From Micrococcales bacterium 73-13 (GTDB lineage: Bacteria; Actinomycetota; Actinomycetes; Actinomycetales; Microbacteriaceae), in contig MKVN01000025.1 of assembly GCA_001898855.1 (NCBI GenBank), positions 7,008-71,007 of the forward strand: a stretch of 64,000 nucleotides of DNA. The letters are read 5' to 3'. The notes under the pieces were generated by a model. It saw only the letters and a list, made by a program, of their open reading frames with translations. It was not told the DNA's origin and did not search any database. This document shows positions 17,882-26,708 of this stretch, in pieces. The position numbers and the translations under genes are program-made. The stretch's first letter is position 1; each line of letters starts with the position of its first letter.

Positions 17882-18928
17882 ATGGCACTCCCATTCCTGC
17901 GGAGCGAGCGCACCGCCGCGATGCTGCTGCTGGTCGCCGCGGCGGCCGGGCTCGTGATCGCGAACTCCCCCGCCGGGCACGCGGTCGAGCAGGCGATGGC
18001 GTTCGAGCTCGGCTGGAGCGTGCACGCCTGGATCGAGGACGGGCTGCTCGCACTGTTCTTCCTGGTCGCGGCGATCGAGCTGCGGCACGAGCTCGTGAAC
18101 GGCGAGCTGCGCAGCCCGGCCCTCGCCGCGCGGCCGGCGGTCGCCGCGGCCGGCGGCGTGCTGGTGCCGATCGCGATCTACCTGGCGATCACGGCGGGCT
18201 CCGGGCAGGAGGGCGGCTGGCCGGTGCCGACGGCGACCGACATCGCGTTCTCGCTCGGCGTGCTGGCGATCGTCGGCCGCGGCCTGCTGCCGCAGCGCAT
18301 CCGCGCCTTCCTGCTCGCGCTGGCGATCATCGACGACCTGGTCGGGATCCTGCTCATCGCGCTGCTGTTCGGCGCCGACCCGCATCGCCTGCCGACGCTC
18401 GTCGCGGTCGCGATCGGCGCCGCGCTGCCGGCCCGCTGGGGCCACGCCGTGCGGCGCGCGCTCGAGCCGACGGTGAACGGCGTCGTGCTGCCGCTGTTCG
18501 CCTTCGCCGCCTGCCTGGTGGCGATCCCGGAGGTCGACCGGCTCGCCCCGGCGTTCTGGGGCATCGCCGTCGCGCTGCCGGTCGGCAAGCTGATCGGGAT
18601 CGCCGGCACCACCTGGCTCCTCGACCGGATCTGGGTGCGCGAGCGCCGCAGGCGGATGCCGCCGCTCGACCTCGCGGCGGTCGGCGCGCTCGGCGGGATC
18701 GGCTTCACCGTCTCGCTGCTGCTCGCCTCCCTCGCCTTCCGCGGCCGGCCCGAGGTCGCCGCCGAGGCGACCCTCGCGGTGCTCGCCGGATCGGCGGCCT
18801 CGGCCGTGGTCGCGATCGTGCTGCTGTCGATCCGGGTCGCCCGCATCCGCGCGGTCGCCCGGCTGCGGGAGCGGGTCCGGCCGTCGGGCCGCGGTCCGGG
18901 GCCGGCCACCGGGGCGCCGCTAGTCTGA
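17882..18928 (+). CDS. nhaA: Na+/H+ antiporter NhaA
   Basis: A 348-residue membrane protein with about eleven or twelve hydrophobic segments. It contains the NhaA hallmarks PTATDIAFSLGVLAIVG and LALAIIDDLVGILLIALLFG, whose paired aspartates bind the transported ions, and a C-terminal GIGFTVSLLLASLAF. It exports sodium in exchange for protons and supports pH and salt homeostasis. It is shorter than the E. coli protein (388), mainly in termini and loops, with the core intact. The end of the gene contains the -10 box of the next gene. Confidence 0.92.
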   Translation: MALPFLRSERTAAMLLLVAAAAGLVIANSPAGHAVEQAMAFELGWSVHAWIEDGLLALFFLVAAIELRHELVNGELRSPALAARPAVAAAGGVLVPIAIYLAITAGSGQEGGWPVPTATDIAFSLGVLAIVGRGLLPQRIRAFLLALAIIDDLVGILLIALLFGADPHRLPTLVAVAIGAALPARWGHAVRRALEPTVNGVVLPLFAFAACLVAIPEVDRLAPAFWGIAVALPVGKLIGIAGTTWLLDRIWVRERRRRMPPLDLAAVGALGGIGFTVSLLLASLAFRGRPEVAAEATLAVLAGSAASAVVAIVLLSIRVARIRAVARLRERVRPSGRGPGPATGAPLV

Positions 18929-18932
18929 TGCG

Positions 18933-20129
18933 GTGTCGCGGATCGTCGTCGCCCCGGATTCGTTCAAGGGGACGCTCGAGGCCGCGGACGCCGCCGCCGC
19001 GATCGCGGAGGGCTGGCGCTCGGGCCGGCCCGGGGACGAGCTGGTGCTGCTGCCGCAGGCCGACGGCGGCGAGGGCACCATCGCGGCGATCGCGGCCGCG
19101 ACGCCCGGAGCGAGCGTGCGCGACGCCGGCTTCGTGACCGGTCCGGACGGGCGCCCGGTGCGGGCGCACTGGCTCGCGCTGCCGGACGGCACCGCCGTCG
19201 TCGAGCTCGCGGTCTCCAGCGGACTGCCGCTGATGGCCGCCCTCGACGCGCAGGGCTCGACCACCCGCGGTCTCGGCGAGGTGATCCGCGCCGCGATCGA
19301 GGCGGGCGCGACCTCGCTCGTCGTCGCGGTCGGCGGGTCGGCGTCGACCGACGGCGGGACCGGGGCCCTCGCCGCGCTCGGCGCGCGATTCCTCGACGCC
19401 GAGGGGCGGGAGCTCCCGGACGGCGGCGGCCCGCTCGCCCGGCTCGCCTCGATCGACGCGTCCGGCCTGGTCCAGGCGCCGCCGGCGCAGGTGCTCACCG
19501 ACGTGACGGCGCCGCTCACCGGGCCCGCCGGCGCCGCGGCCGTGTTCGGTCCGCAGAAGGGCGCCTCGCCGCAGGACGTCGCCGAGCTCGACGCCGCGCT
19601 CGGGCGGCTCGCCGAGGTGGTGCGGCGGTCCGGCGCCGCGCTTCCGGAGGCCGTGCGGCACCCCGGGCGCGACTCGGCGGATCCGGACGCAGGACGGCGC
19701 ACCGCGGGCGGGATGCCGCACGTCGACGAGCGCACCCCCGGCGGCGGTGCGGCCGGCGGCACCGGCTACGGGCTCGCGGCGCTCCTCGGCGCGCGGATCG
19801 AGCCCGGCGCCGCCGCGATCGCCGACCTGACGGGGCTCACCGCGGCGCTCGGCGACGCCGACCTCGTCATCACCGGCGAGGGCCGGTACGACGCCCAGTC
19901 CGGCACCGGCAAGGTCGTCGGGCACGCGATCGAGGCCGCACGCGCCGCGGGAGCTCGCATCGCGGTGGTGTGCGGGGCGGCCGGCGAGGACGCGGCGATC
20001 GGGCCCGAGCGCGGCGGCCCCGATGCGCTGATCGCGCTCACCGGGCTCGCGGGGAGCGCGGAGGCCGCGATGACCGACCCGGCGCGCTGGCTGCGGGACG
20101 CCGGCGCGCGGCTCGCCGCGGCGTTCTGA
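18933..20129 (+). CDS. Glycerate kinase (GarK/GlxK type)
   Basis: A 398-residue glycerate 2-kinase of the GarK family. The start SRIVVAPDSFKGTLEAADAA is diagnostic; further motifs are PQADGGEGT, VAVGGSASTDGGTGALAALG and VITGEGRYDAQSGTGKVVGH. It phosphorylates glycerate into glycolysis. Residues about 235-265 hold an extra polar Asp/Arg/Gly-rich insert (RDSADPDAGRRTAGG) relative to the usual family. The GTG lies six bases after a TAGTCT box (18921-18926) located inside the last codons of nhaA, suggesting a separate leaderless transcript. Confidence 0.9.
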   Translation: MSRIVVAPDSFKGTLEAADAAAAIAEGWRSGRPGDELVLLPQADGGEGTIAAIAAATPGASVRDAGFVTGPDGRPVRAHWLALPDGTAVVELAVSSGLPLMAALDAQGSTTRGLGEVIRAAIEAGATSLVVAVGGSASTDGGTGALAALGARFLDAEGRELPDGGGPLARLASIDASGLVQAPPAQVLTDVTAPLTGPAGAAAVFGPQKGASPQDVAELDAALGRLAEVVRRSGAALPEAVRHPGRDSADPDAGRRTAGGMPHVDERTPGGGAAGGTGYGLAALLGARIEPGAAAIADLTGLTAALGDADLVITGEGRYDAQSGTGKVVGHAIEAARAAGARIAVVCGAAGEDAAIGPERGGPDALIALTGLAGSAEAAMTDPARWLRDAGARLAAAF

Positions 20130-20144
20130 CCGGCTCGGAACGCC

Positions 20145-21293
20145 TCAGAACGCCGCCCGAGCCGCCGCGACCGCCGCCGGCAGCGCCGCGAGGAAGGCGT
20201 CGACCTCGGCCTCCGTCGTCGAGCGCCCGAGCGTGACCCGCAGCGCCGAGCGCGCCGCCGCCTCGTCGAGCCCGATCGCGAGCAGCACGTGCGACGGCTC
20301 CGCGACGCCGGCGCGGCACGCGGAGCCCACCGAGACCGAGAACCCGGCCTGGTCGAGCACGAAGAGCAGCGTCTCCCCGAGCAGCCCCGGGAAGGTCGCG
20401 TGCACGTGGCCGGGCAGGCGCCGGACCGGATCGCCGGTCAGCGCCGCGTCGGGGACCTCGCGGGCGATGCCCCGTGCGATGCGCTCGGACAGCGCGCGCA
20501 GCCGCCGCTCCTCGGACGCCAGCTCCGCGACGGCCGCCTCCGCGGCGACCGCCAGCGCGACGGCGCCGGCGACGTCCATCGTCCCGGAGCGCGCCGGCTG
20601 CTGGCCGCCGCCGTGCACGAGCGCGGCCGGCTCGGCCCCGCGCCGGACCAGCAGCGCCCCGGTGCCGATCGGCGCGCCGAGCTTGTGGCCCGAGATCGAC
20701 ATCGCGGTCGCACCGCTGCGGCGGAACGACACCGGCACCCGGCCGAACGCGGCGACCGCGTCCCAGTGCAGCGGCGCGCCGACCTCGGCGGCGAGGTCCG
20801 CGACCGCGTCGGTGTCCTCGACGGTGCCGATCTCGTTGTTCGCCCACAGCAGGCTGAGCACGGCGACCGCGCGCGTGCCGCCCGCCTCGATCATCCGGCC
20901 CAGCTCGTCGACCCGCACCCGCCCGACGCCGTCCACCGGGACGAGGTCGACCCGCGCGCCCCGGCCGGCGAGCCACTCGACCGCGTCGAGCGTCGCGTGG
21001 TGCTCGGCCGGGGAGACGATGACGCGGTCCCGGCCCGGCTCCGCGCTCCAGAGCATCCCCTTGACGGCGGTGTTCACCGACTCGGTGCCGCCCGCGGTGA
21101 ACACCACCTCCGTCGGGTGCGCGTCGGCGACGACGGCGAACCGCTCCCTGGCCTCCTCCAGCAGCGCCCGCGCCGCGCGCCCGTCGGCGTGGATGGAGGA
21201 CGGGTTCCCGACCCGGCCGAGCGCCTCGGCGTGGGCCGCGGCGGCCGCGGGCAGCACCGGGGCGGAGGCCGCGTGGTCGAGGTAGACGCTCAC
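20145..21293 (-). CDS. Cysteine desulfurase (NifS/IscS family)
   Basis: A 382-residue fold-type I PLP enzyme that takes sulfur from cysteine for Fe-S clusters or tRNA thiolation. Start VYLDHAASAPVLP, PLP-binding lysine in SISGHKLGAPIGTGALL, TEVVFTAGGTESVNTAVKG, and the catalytic cysteine in SVSVGSACRAGVAEPSHVLL. The GTG start at 21293 lacks a clear ribosome site. A GAGACT hexamer lies six bases upstream, in line with the leaderless pattern seen for neighbours. It is divergent from glgX, with 71 bases between. No scaffold or mnmA gene is adjacent, so the sulfur acceptor is not evident. Confidence 0.92.
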   Translation of the reverse strand: MSVYLDHAASAPVLPAAAAAHAEALGRVGNPSSIHADGRAARALLEEARERFAVVADAHPTEVVFTAGGTESVNTAVKGMLWSAEPGRDRVIVSPAEHHATLDAVEWLAGRGARVDLVPVDGVGRVRVDELGRMIEAGGTRAVAVLSLLWANNEIGTVEDTDAVADLAAEVGAPLHWDAVAAFGRVPVSFRRSGATAMSISGHKLGAPIGTGALLVRRGAEPAALVHGGGQQPARSGTMDVAGAVALAVAAEAAVAELASEERRLRALSERIARGIAREVPDAALTGDPVRRLPGHVHATFPGLLGETLLFVLDQAGFSVSVGSACRAGVAEPSHVLLAIGLDEAAARSALRVTLGRSTTEAEVDAFLAALPAAVAAARAAF

Positions 21294-21364
21294 CGCACGA
21301 GTCTCGCATCGCGGAAGGCGGCGCGCAGCCGCTCGCGCGCCGCCGTTTAAGTACCCTGGAGCGC

Positions 21365-23419
21365 ATGCCCGCGACCGCGACCGAGCTGCCCCTCGGCGTG
21401 CAGCTCGCCGCGCACGGCGGGCGGCTCGCCGTGTGGTCGGCGAACGCGACCGCGATCGAGCTCTGCCTGTTCGATCCGGGCGACGCCGACTGGGTGACCG
21501 CGACCGTCCCGCTCGAGCGGGCGGGCGACGGGCTGTGGGCCGTCGAGCACCGCGGCCTGGTGCCCGGCGCGCGCTACACGCTGCGGGCGGCCGGGCCGCA
21601 GGGCCCCGGCCAGGTGTTCGACCCCGGGATGCACCTGCTCGACCCCTACGCGCGCGGCCTGGTCCGCTCGGCGAGCGGCGAGTGGCGCGGCTACGTCCAG
21701 ACCGAGGACCCCTTCGACTGGGGCTCGTCGGTCAAGCCGCGCACCCCGCTCGACCGCACCGTCGTCTACGAGGCGCACGTGAAGGGGCTCACCAAGCTGA
21801 ACCCCGCGGTCCCGGAGGAGCTCCGCGGCACCTACGCCGGTCTCGCGCACGAGTCGACGATCGGCTACCTGAAGGACCTCGGCGTCACCGCGGTCGAGCT
21901 GCTGCCGGTCCAGCAGTTCGTCTCCGAGCAGCGGCTCGTCGGCCAGGGGCTCGCCAACTACTGGGGCTACAACCCGCTCAGCTTCTTCACCCCGCACGGC
22001 GCCTACGGGAGCCGAGCCGCCCAGCTCGGCGGCACCGGCGCGATCCTGCGCGAGTTCAAGGGCATGGTGAAGCTGCTGCACGAGGCCGGCATCGAGGTGC
22101 TCCTCGACGTCGTCTACAACCACACCTCGGAGGAGGGCCTGGCCGGCCCCACCACGAGCTTCCGCGGGCTCGACAACCGCTCCTACTACCGGCAGACCGA
22201 GGACGGCGACTACGTCGACACCACCGGCTGCGGGAACGCGCTGAACACCAGCGTCCCGGCGGTGTCCCGGCTGGTGCTCGACTCGCTGCGCTACTGGACG
22301 CAGGAGATGCAGATCGACGGCTTCCGCTTCGACCTCGCCGTCACGCTCGGGCGCGACGCCGAGCACGAGTTCGACCCGGACCACCCGCTGCTGCACGCGA
22401 TCCTCGACGACCCGGCGCTGCAGGGCGCCAAGATGATCGCCGAGCCCTGGGACGTGGGCCTCGGCGGCTGGCAGGTCGGCCACTTCCCGGACGGCTGGTC
22501 GGAGTGGAACGACGGCTTCCGCGACCGGCTCCGCCGCTTCTGGCTCACCGACATCGGCGCGGCGCGCGCGAGCGGCGTCGCACCCGACGGCATCGGCCCG
22601 CTCGCCCGCCGCATCGCCGGCTCCGCGCACGTCTTCGCCGCCGAGCGCGGCCCGCTCGCCTCGGTGAACCTCGTCACGGCGCACGACGGCTTCACGCTCG
22701 CCGACGTCACGGCCTATGACGAGAAGCACAACCTCGGCAACGGCGAGGAGAACCGCGACGGCGCCAGCTCGAACCTGTCGTTCAACCACGGCGTCGAGGG
22801 GCCGACGAAGGACCCTCGGATCCTCGCCGCGCGGCGGAAGGCGATGCGCAACCTGCTCGGCACGCTGCTGCTGTCCGCCGGGATCCCGATGCTCACCGCC
22901 GGCGACGAGATGGGCCGCAGCCAGCGCGGGAACAACAACGCGTACAACCAGGACTCCGAGCTGACCTGGCTGCCGTGGGAGCTCGACGAGTGGCAGCGCG
23001 ACCTGCTGCAGGTCGCCCGCGACCTGGTCCGGCTGCGTCGCGAGAACCCGGCGCTGCGGCCGGTGCGCTACGGCGTCTGGGGCGAGACCGTGCCCGGCGC
23101 GACGCAGATGGACTGGTACAACAAGGACGGCGAGCCGATGACGATGGAGGACTGGGACTCCCCCGCCGAGCGCACGCTGCAGTACCTCGCCGCCTCGACG
23201 CCGGAGTCCGAGCCGTTCAACCGGATCCTGCTCGTCGTGCACGGGCTCGAGGAGGACGTCCAGGTGGTGCTGCCGGCGCACGAGGGCGTCGAGTCGTACA
23301 CGCAGCTGTGGGACTCCGCGCTGCAGGTCTTCCCCGGCGAGGTCGCCTACCGGCCGGGCGCGACGATCCCGATCCGCGGCGCCTCGGTGCAGCTCTTCCT
23401 GGCGAACGAGCCGGCATGA
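21365..23419 (+). CDS. glgX: Glycogen debranching enzyme GlgX (isoamylase family)
   Basis: A 684-residue GH13 enzyme that hydrolyses alpha-1,6 branches of limit dextrin. An N-terminal CBM48-like domain (about 5-110) is followed by the catalytic barrel: VLLDVVYNHTSEEG (region I), DGFRFDLAVTLG with the nucleophilic aspartate (region II), KMIAEPWDVGLGGWQVG with the acid/base glutamate (region III) and NLVTAHDGFTLADVT with the transition-state aspartate (region IV). All catalytic positions are intact. TACCCT at 21352-21357 lies seven bases before the ATG. The stop overlaps the nnrD start. Confidence 0.95.
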   Translation: MPATATELPLGVQLAAHGGRLAVWSANATAIELCLFDPGDADWVTATVPLERAGDGLWAVEHRGLVPGARYTLRAAGPQGPGQVFDPGMHLLDPYARGLVRSASGEWRGYVQTEDPFDWGSSVKPRTPLDRTVVYEAHVKGLTKLNPAVPEELRGTYAGLAHESTIGYLKDLGVTAVELLPVQQFVSEQRLVGQGLANYWGYNPLSFFTPHGAYGSRAAQLGGTGAILREFKGMVKLLHEAGIEVLLDVVYNHTSEEGLAGPTTSFRGLDNRSYYRQTEDGDYVDTTGCGNALNTSVPAVSRLVLDSLRYWTQEMQIDGFRFDLAVTLGRDAEHEFDPDHPLLHAILDDPALQGAKMIAEPWDVGLGGWQVGHFPDGWSEWNDGFRDRLRRFWLTDIGAARASGVAPDGIGPLARRIAGSAHVFAAERGPLASVNLVTAHDGFTLADVTAYDEKHNLGNGEENRDGASSNLSFNHGVEGPTKDPRILAARRKAMRNLLGTLLLSAGIPMLTAGDEMGRSQRGNNNAYNQDSELTWLPWELDEWQRDLLQVARDLVRLRRENPALRPVRYGVWGETVPGATQMDWYNKDGEPMTMEDWDSPAERTLQYLAASTPESEPFNRILLVVHGLEEDVQVVLPAHEGVESYTQLWDSALQVFPGEVAYRPGATIPIRGASVQLFLANEPA

Positions 23420-24255
23420 CCACCGCGCGCGCCTGGACCGCCGCCGACGCGGCGGCCTGGAGCACGCCGCCGCGCGAGGAGGACGACAAGTACGCCCGCG
23501 GCGTCCTCGGCCTCGCGACCGGCTCGGTCCGCTACCCCGGCGCCGCGGTGATCGGCGTCGACGCGGCGCTGCACGTCGGCGTCGGCATGGTCCGCTATCT
23601 CGGTCCGGAGCCGGTCGGCCGCCTGGTGCTGCAGCGGCGCCCGGAGGCGGTGCTCGACGCCGGCCGCGCGAACGCCTGGGTGCTCGGCTCCGGCACCGCC
23701 GCCGAGCCCGGGCAGGACGCGGACGTCGCGCTGCCGGACGGCGTCTCGGCCGGCGACGGCGCGGCCTTCGTGATCGACGCGGGGGCGATCGGCGTCGCGC
23801 CGACGGGTCTCGGCCCGACCATCCTCACCCCGCACGCCGGCGAGCTCGCGCGACTGCTCGGCGTCGGGCGCGAGCGGGTGCTCGCCGATCCGGTCGGCGC
23901 GGCGCGGACGGCGGCGGACGCGCACGGCGCGGTCGTGCTGCTGAAGGGCGCGACCACGCACGTCGTCCACGGCGACCGCGTCGTCGCGGTGCGCGAGGCG
24001 ACCCCGTGGCTGGCGACCGCCGGCGCCGGCGACTCCCTCGCCGGCGTGCTCGGCGCCCTCGTCGCGACCCGCGCCGCCCGCGACGGCGTCGACCTCGACG
24101 CGCTGGTCGCGCTCGGCGCCACGGCGGCCTTCGTGCACGGACGCGCCGCCCGGCTCGCCGCGGGCGCCGCGGCGGACGGCTCCGGCGGGGGCCCGTTCAC
24201 GATCCTCGACCTGAACGCGCGGCTGCCGGACGCGCTGCGCGCCCTGCTCGCCTGA
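23416..24255 (+). CDS. nnrD: ADP-dependent NAD(P)H-hydrate dehydratase
   Basis: A 279-residue ribokinase-fold enzyme that repairs damaged NAD(P)HX. The start DDKYARGVLGLATGSVRYPG is the family hallmark, with TILTPHAGELARLLG, VVLLKGATTHVVHG and the nucleotide-binding WLATAGAGDSLAGVLGAL near the C-terminus. This is the free-standing dehydratase domain; the NnrE epimerase domain is not fused here. The ATG at 23416 overlaps the glgX stop (ATGA), so translation is coupled. Confidence 0.92.
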   Translation: MTTARAWTAADAAAWSTPPREEDDKYARGVLGLATGSVRYPGAAVIGVDAALHVGVGMVRYLGPEPVGRLVLQRRPEAVLDAGRANAWVLGSGTAAEPGQDADVALPDGVSAGDGAAFVIDAGAIGVAPTGLGPTILTPHAGELARLLGVGRERVLADPVGAARTAADAHGAVVLLKGATTHVVHGDRVVAVREATPWLATAGAGDSLAGVLGALVATRAARDGVDLDALVALGATAAFVHGRAARLAAGAAADGSGGGPFTILDLNARLPDALRALLA

Positions 24256-24310
24256 GCGGCCGCACGACGAGCACGACCGCGCCGTCCGCGTCCGGCCGGC
24301 GCGCGACCGC

Positions 24311-25348
24311 TCAGTCCCGCTCGGTGATGTCGTCGATCTCCCCGACGAGCTCCTCGATGATGTCCTCCAGGAAGAGCACGCCGGTGGTCCGCCCGGACGC
24401 GTCGAAGGCGCGCGCGATGTGCGCCCCCTCCCGCCGCATCGCCGCCAGGGCGTCCTCCAGGTCGGTGCCGTCCCAGATCGTCCCGAGCCGGCGGACGCGC
24501 TTCGCCGGGATCGGCTCGTCGAACTCGTCCTGCTCGAGGTCGATGACGTCCTTGAGGTGGACGTAGCCGGTCGGCTCGCCCGCCTCGTCGACCAGCACGT
24601 ACCGCGAGTAGCCGCGCTTGGCGACCGCCGACTCGACGTCCGCCGGGGTCGCGTCCTCCGGCAGCGTCACGAGCGCCGCCAGCGCCACCGCCACGTCCTC
24701 GACCCGCTTCGTCGTGAATTCGAAGGCCGCCTCGAGCGCGCCCGTGCGGTCCTCGAGCATGCCCTCCTTCGTCGACTGCTCGACGATCGTCGCGACCTGG
24801 TCCAGGGTGTAGACGCTCGACGCCTCGCTCTTCGGGGCGACCCCGACCAGCCGCAGCACGCCGTTCGCGATGCCGTTCAGCGCGGCGACGATCGGGCGCA
24901 GCACGGTCGCGACGGCCACCAGCGGGGTGGCGAGGAAGAGCGCGGCGCGGTCGGGCATGGAGAACGACACGTTCTTCGGCACCATCTCGCCGAACACGAC
25001 GTGCAGGAAGCTCACCAGCACGAGCGTGAGGCCGAACGAGACGCCGCCGACGACCGCCTCCGACCAGCCGAGCGCCGACAGCGGGACGGCGAGCAGGTGG
25101 TGGATCGCCGGCTCGCTGACCAGCAGGATGAGCAGCGAGCAGACCGTGATGCCGAGCTGGCAGGTCGCGAGCATGAGCGTCGCGTGCTCCATCGCCCAGA
25201 GCGCGGTCCGCGCGGCGCGCGAGCCGGCCTCCGCGCGCGGCTCGATCTGCGAGCGGCGCGCCGAGATGACGGCGAACTCCGCCGCGACGAAGAACGCGTT
25301 GACGAGGAGGAGGATCGCCAGCCAGAGGATCCCGAGCCAGTCGTTCAC
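24311..25348 (-). CDS. CNNM/hemolysin C-type membrane protein with CBS pair
   Basis: 345 residues. The N-terminal CNNM domain (1-190) has three or four membrane segments and the family motifs NAFFVAAEFAVISARRSQIE, LATCQLGITVCSLLI and VVFGEMVPKNVSFSMPDRAA. A CBS pair follows (about 205-335), ending FLEDIIEELVGEIDDITERD. There is no C-terminal CorC_HlyC domain. Proteins of this family are linked to Mg2+/Co2+ transport or tolerance. Its start overlaps the stop of the longer paralogue upstream, and such pairs are common in Actinobacteria. Confidence 0.88.
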   Translation of the reverse strand: MNDWLGILWLAILLLVNAFFVAAEFAVISARRSQIEPRAEAGSRAARTALWAMEHATLMLATCQLGITVCSLLILLVSEPAIHHLLAVPLSALGWSEAVVGGVSFGLTLVLVSFLHVVFGEMVPKNVSFSMPDRAALFLATPLVAVATVLRPIVAALNGIANGVLRLVGVAPKSEASSVYTLDQVATIVEQSTKEGMLEDRTGALEAAFEFTTKRVEDVAVALAALVTLPEDATPADVESAVAKRGYSRYVLVDEAGEPTGYVHLKDVIDLEQDEFDEPIPAKRVRRLGTIWDGTDLEDALAAMRREGAHIARAFDASGRTTGVLFLEDIIEELVGEIDDITERD

Positions 25349-26679
25349 GCGGGCTCACCTCCCCGCGGCGTCTCGATCGGGCCGGTGTCCGCGGACGGCG
25401 TGAACCGCACCCGGTCGATCCGGCGTCCGTCGAGCCGGTCGACCCGGAAGACGCCGGCCGGGGCGCGGACCTCGTCCCCCACGACCGGGATGCGGCCGAG
25501 CTCGGACATCAGCCAGCCGCCGACCGTCTCGTACGGCCCGTCCTCGGGCACCGCGACGCCGACCCGCTCCAGCAGCTCGTCGGGCCGGAGCATGCCCGGG
25601 AAGACGATGCCGTCCCGCGAGCGCACGATGCCGGCGCGCCGGCGGTCGTGCTCGTCGGAGACCTCGCCGACGAGCTCCTCGACGAGGTCCTCCAGCGTGG
25701 CGACGCCGGCGGTGCCGCCGTACTCGTCGACCACGATCGCCATCTGATAGCCCTCGGCGCGCAGCTGCCCGAGCAGCCGGTCGAGCCGCATCGTCTCGGG
25801 AACCCGGTGCGCACCGGTCGCGATCGCGGCGACGGGGACGTCGCGGCGGCGCTCGCGCGGCACCGCGACCGCCTGCTTGACGTGGACGACGCCGACGATC
25901 TCGTCGGGCGAGCCGTCCTCGACGGGGAACCGCGAGTGGCCGGTGCGGCGGGCCAGCTCGATGACGTCCTCCGCGGTCTCGGTCCGGTCGATGGTGGCCA
26001 GCCGGGGCCGCGGCGTCATCACGTCGGCCGCGGTGTGCGCGCCGAACCGCAGCGTGCGGGTCAGCAGCGTCGCGGTGTCCTTCTCCAGGCTCCCCTCGCT
26101 CGCGGAGCGGCGGACCAGGGAGACCAGCTCCTCCGCGGTGCGGGCGCTGGAGAGCTCCTCGCGCTGCTCGATGCCGAACATCCGCAGCACGGCGCCGGCC
26201 GTCGCGTTCAGCACCCAGACGACGGGCCGGAACACCGCGGTGAACACGACCTGGAACGGCGCGACGACGCGGGCCACGCCGAGCGGCAGGGCGAGGGCGA
26301 GGTTCTTCGGGACCAGCTCGCCGAAGATCATCGACAGCACCGTCGCGATGACGAGCGCGACGACCGCGGCGATCGGCGCGATCGCGCCGGGGGCGACCCC
26401 CCAGCCGGTCAGCAGCGGGGCGATCCAGCTCGACAGCGCCGGCTCGAAGGTGAAGCCGGCGAGCAGGGTCGTCAGGGTGATGCCGAGCTGGGCGCTCGAC
26501 AGGTGCGTGCTGGTGCGCCGGAGCGCCCCGATGATCCAGCCGAGGCCGCGATCCCCGCGCGAGCGGCGCGCCTCGAGGTCGGCGCGGTCGAGGCTCACCA
26601 GCGAGAACTCGCTCGCGACGAAGAAGCCGGTGCCGATCGTCAGCACCAGGCCGATCGAGAACAGCAGCCACTCAGGCAT
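25345..26679 (-). CDS. CNNM/hemolysin C-type membrane protein with CBS pair and CorC_HlyC domain
   Basis: 444 residues: CNNM membrane domain (about 1-195, VASEFSLVSLDRADLEARRS, SSAQLGITLTTLLAGFTFEP, FGELVPKNLALALPLGVARV), a CBS pair (about 210-330, VMTPRPRLATIDRTETAEDV) and a C-terminal CorC_HlyC domain (about 345-425, DELLERVGVAVPEDGPYETV). Predicted divalent-cation transporter or tolerance factor. It overlaps the shorter paralogue by four bases, so the two may form a hetero-oligomer, which is inferred only from coupling. Confidence 0.9.
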   Translation of the reverse strand: MPEWLLFSIGLVLTIGTGFFVASEFSLVSLDRADLEARRSRGDRGLGWIIGALRRTSTHLSSAQLGITLTTLLAGFTFEPALSSWIAPLLTGWGVAPGAIAPIAAVVALVIATVLSMIFGELVPKNLALALPLGVARVVAPFQVVFTAVFRPVVWVLNATAGAVLRMFGIEQREELSSARTAEELVSLVRRSASEGSLEKDTATLLTRTLRFGAHTAADVMTPRPRLATIDRTETAEDVIELARRTGHSRFPVEDGSPDEIVGVVHVKQAVAVPRERRRDVPVAAIATGAHRVPETMRLDRLLGQLRAEGYQMAIVVDEYGGTAGVATLEDLVEELVGEVSDEHDRRRAGIVRSRDGIVFPGMLRPDELLERVGVAVPEDGPYETVGGWLMSELGRIPVVGDEVRAPAGVFRVDRLDGRRIDRVRFTPSADTGPIETPRGGEPA

Positions 26680-26708
26680 CGAGGGATCCGATGCCCGAGC
26701 GGCAGGGA

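Noticed and set aside
24252..24314. CTGAGCGG / CCGCTCAG inverted arms between nnrD and the CNNM gene as a terminator
   Set aside because: The arms are only eight bases with a loop of about 47 and arise largely from two opposed stop-codon contexts; too weak to call.
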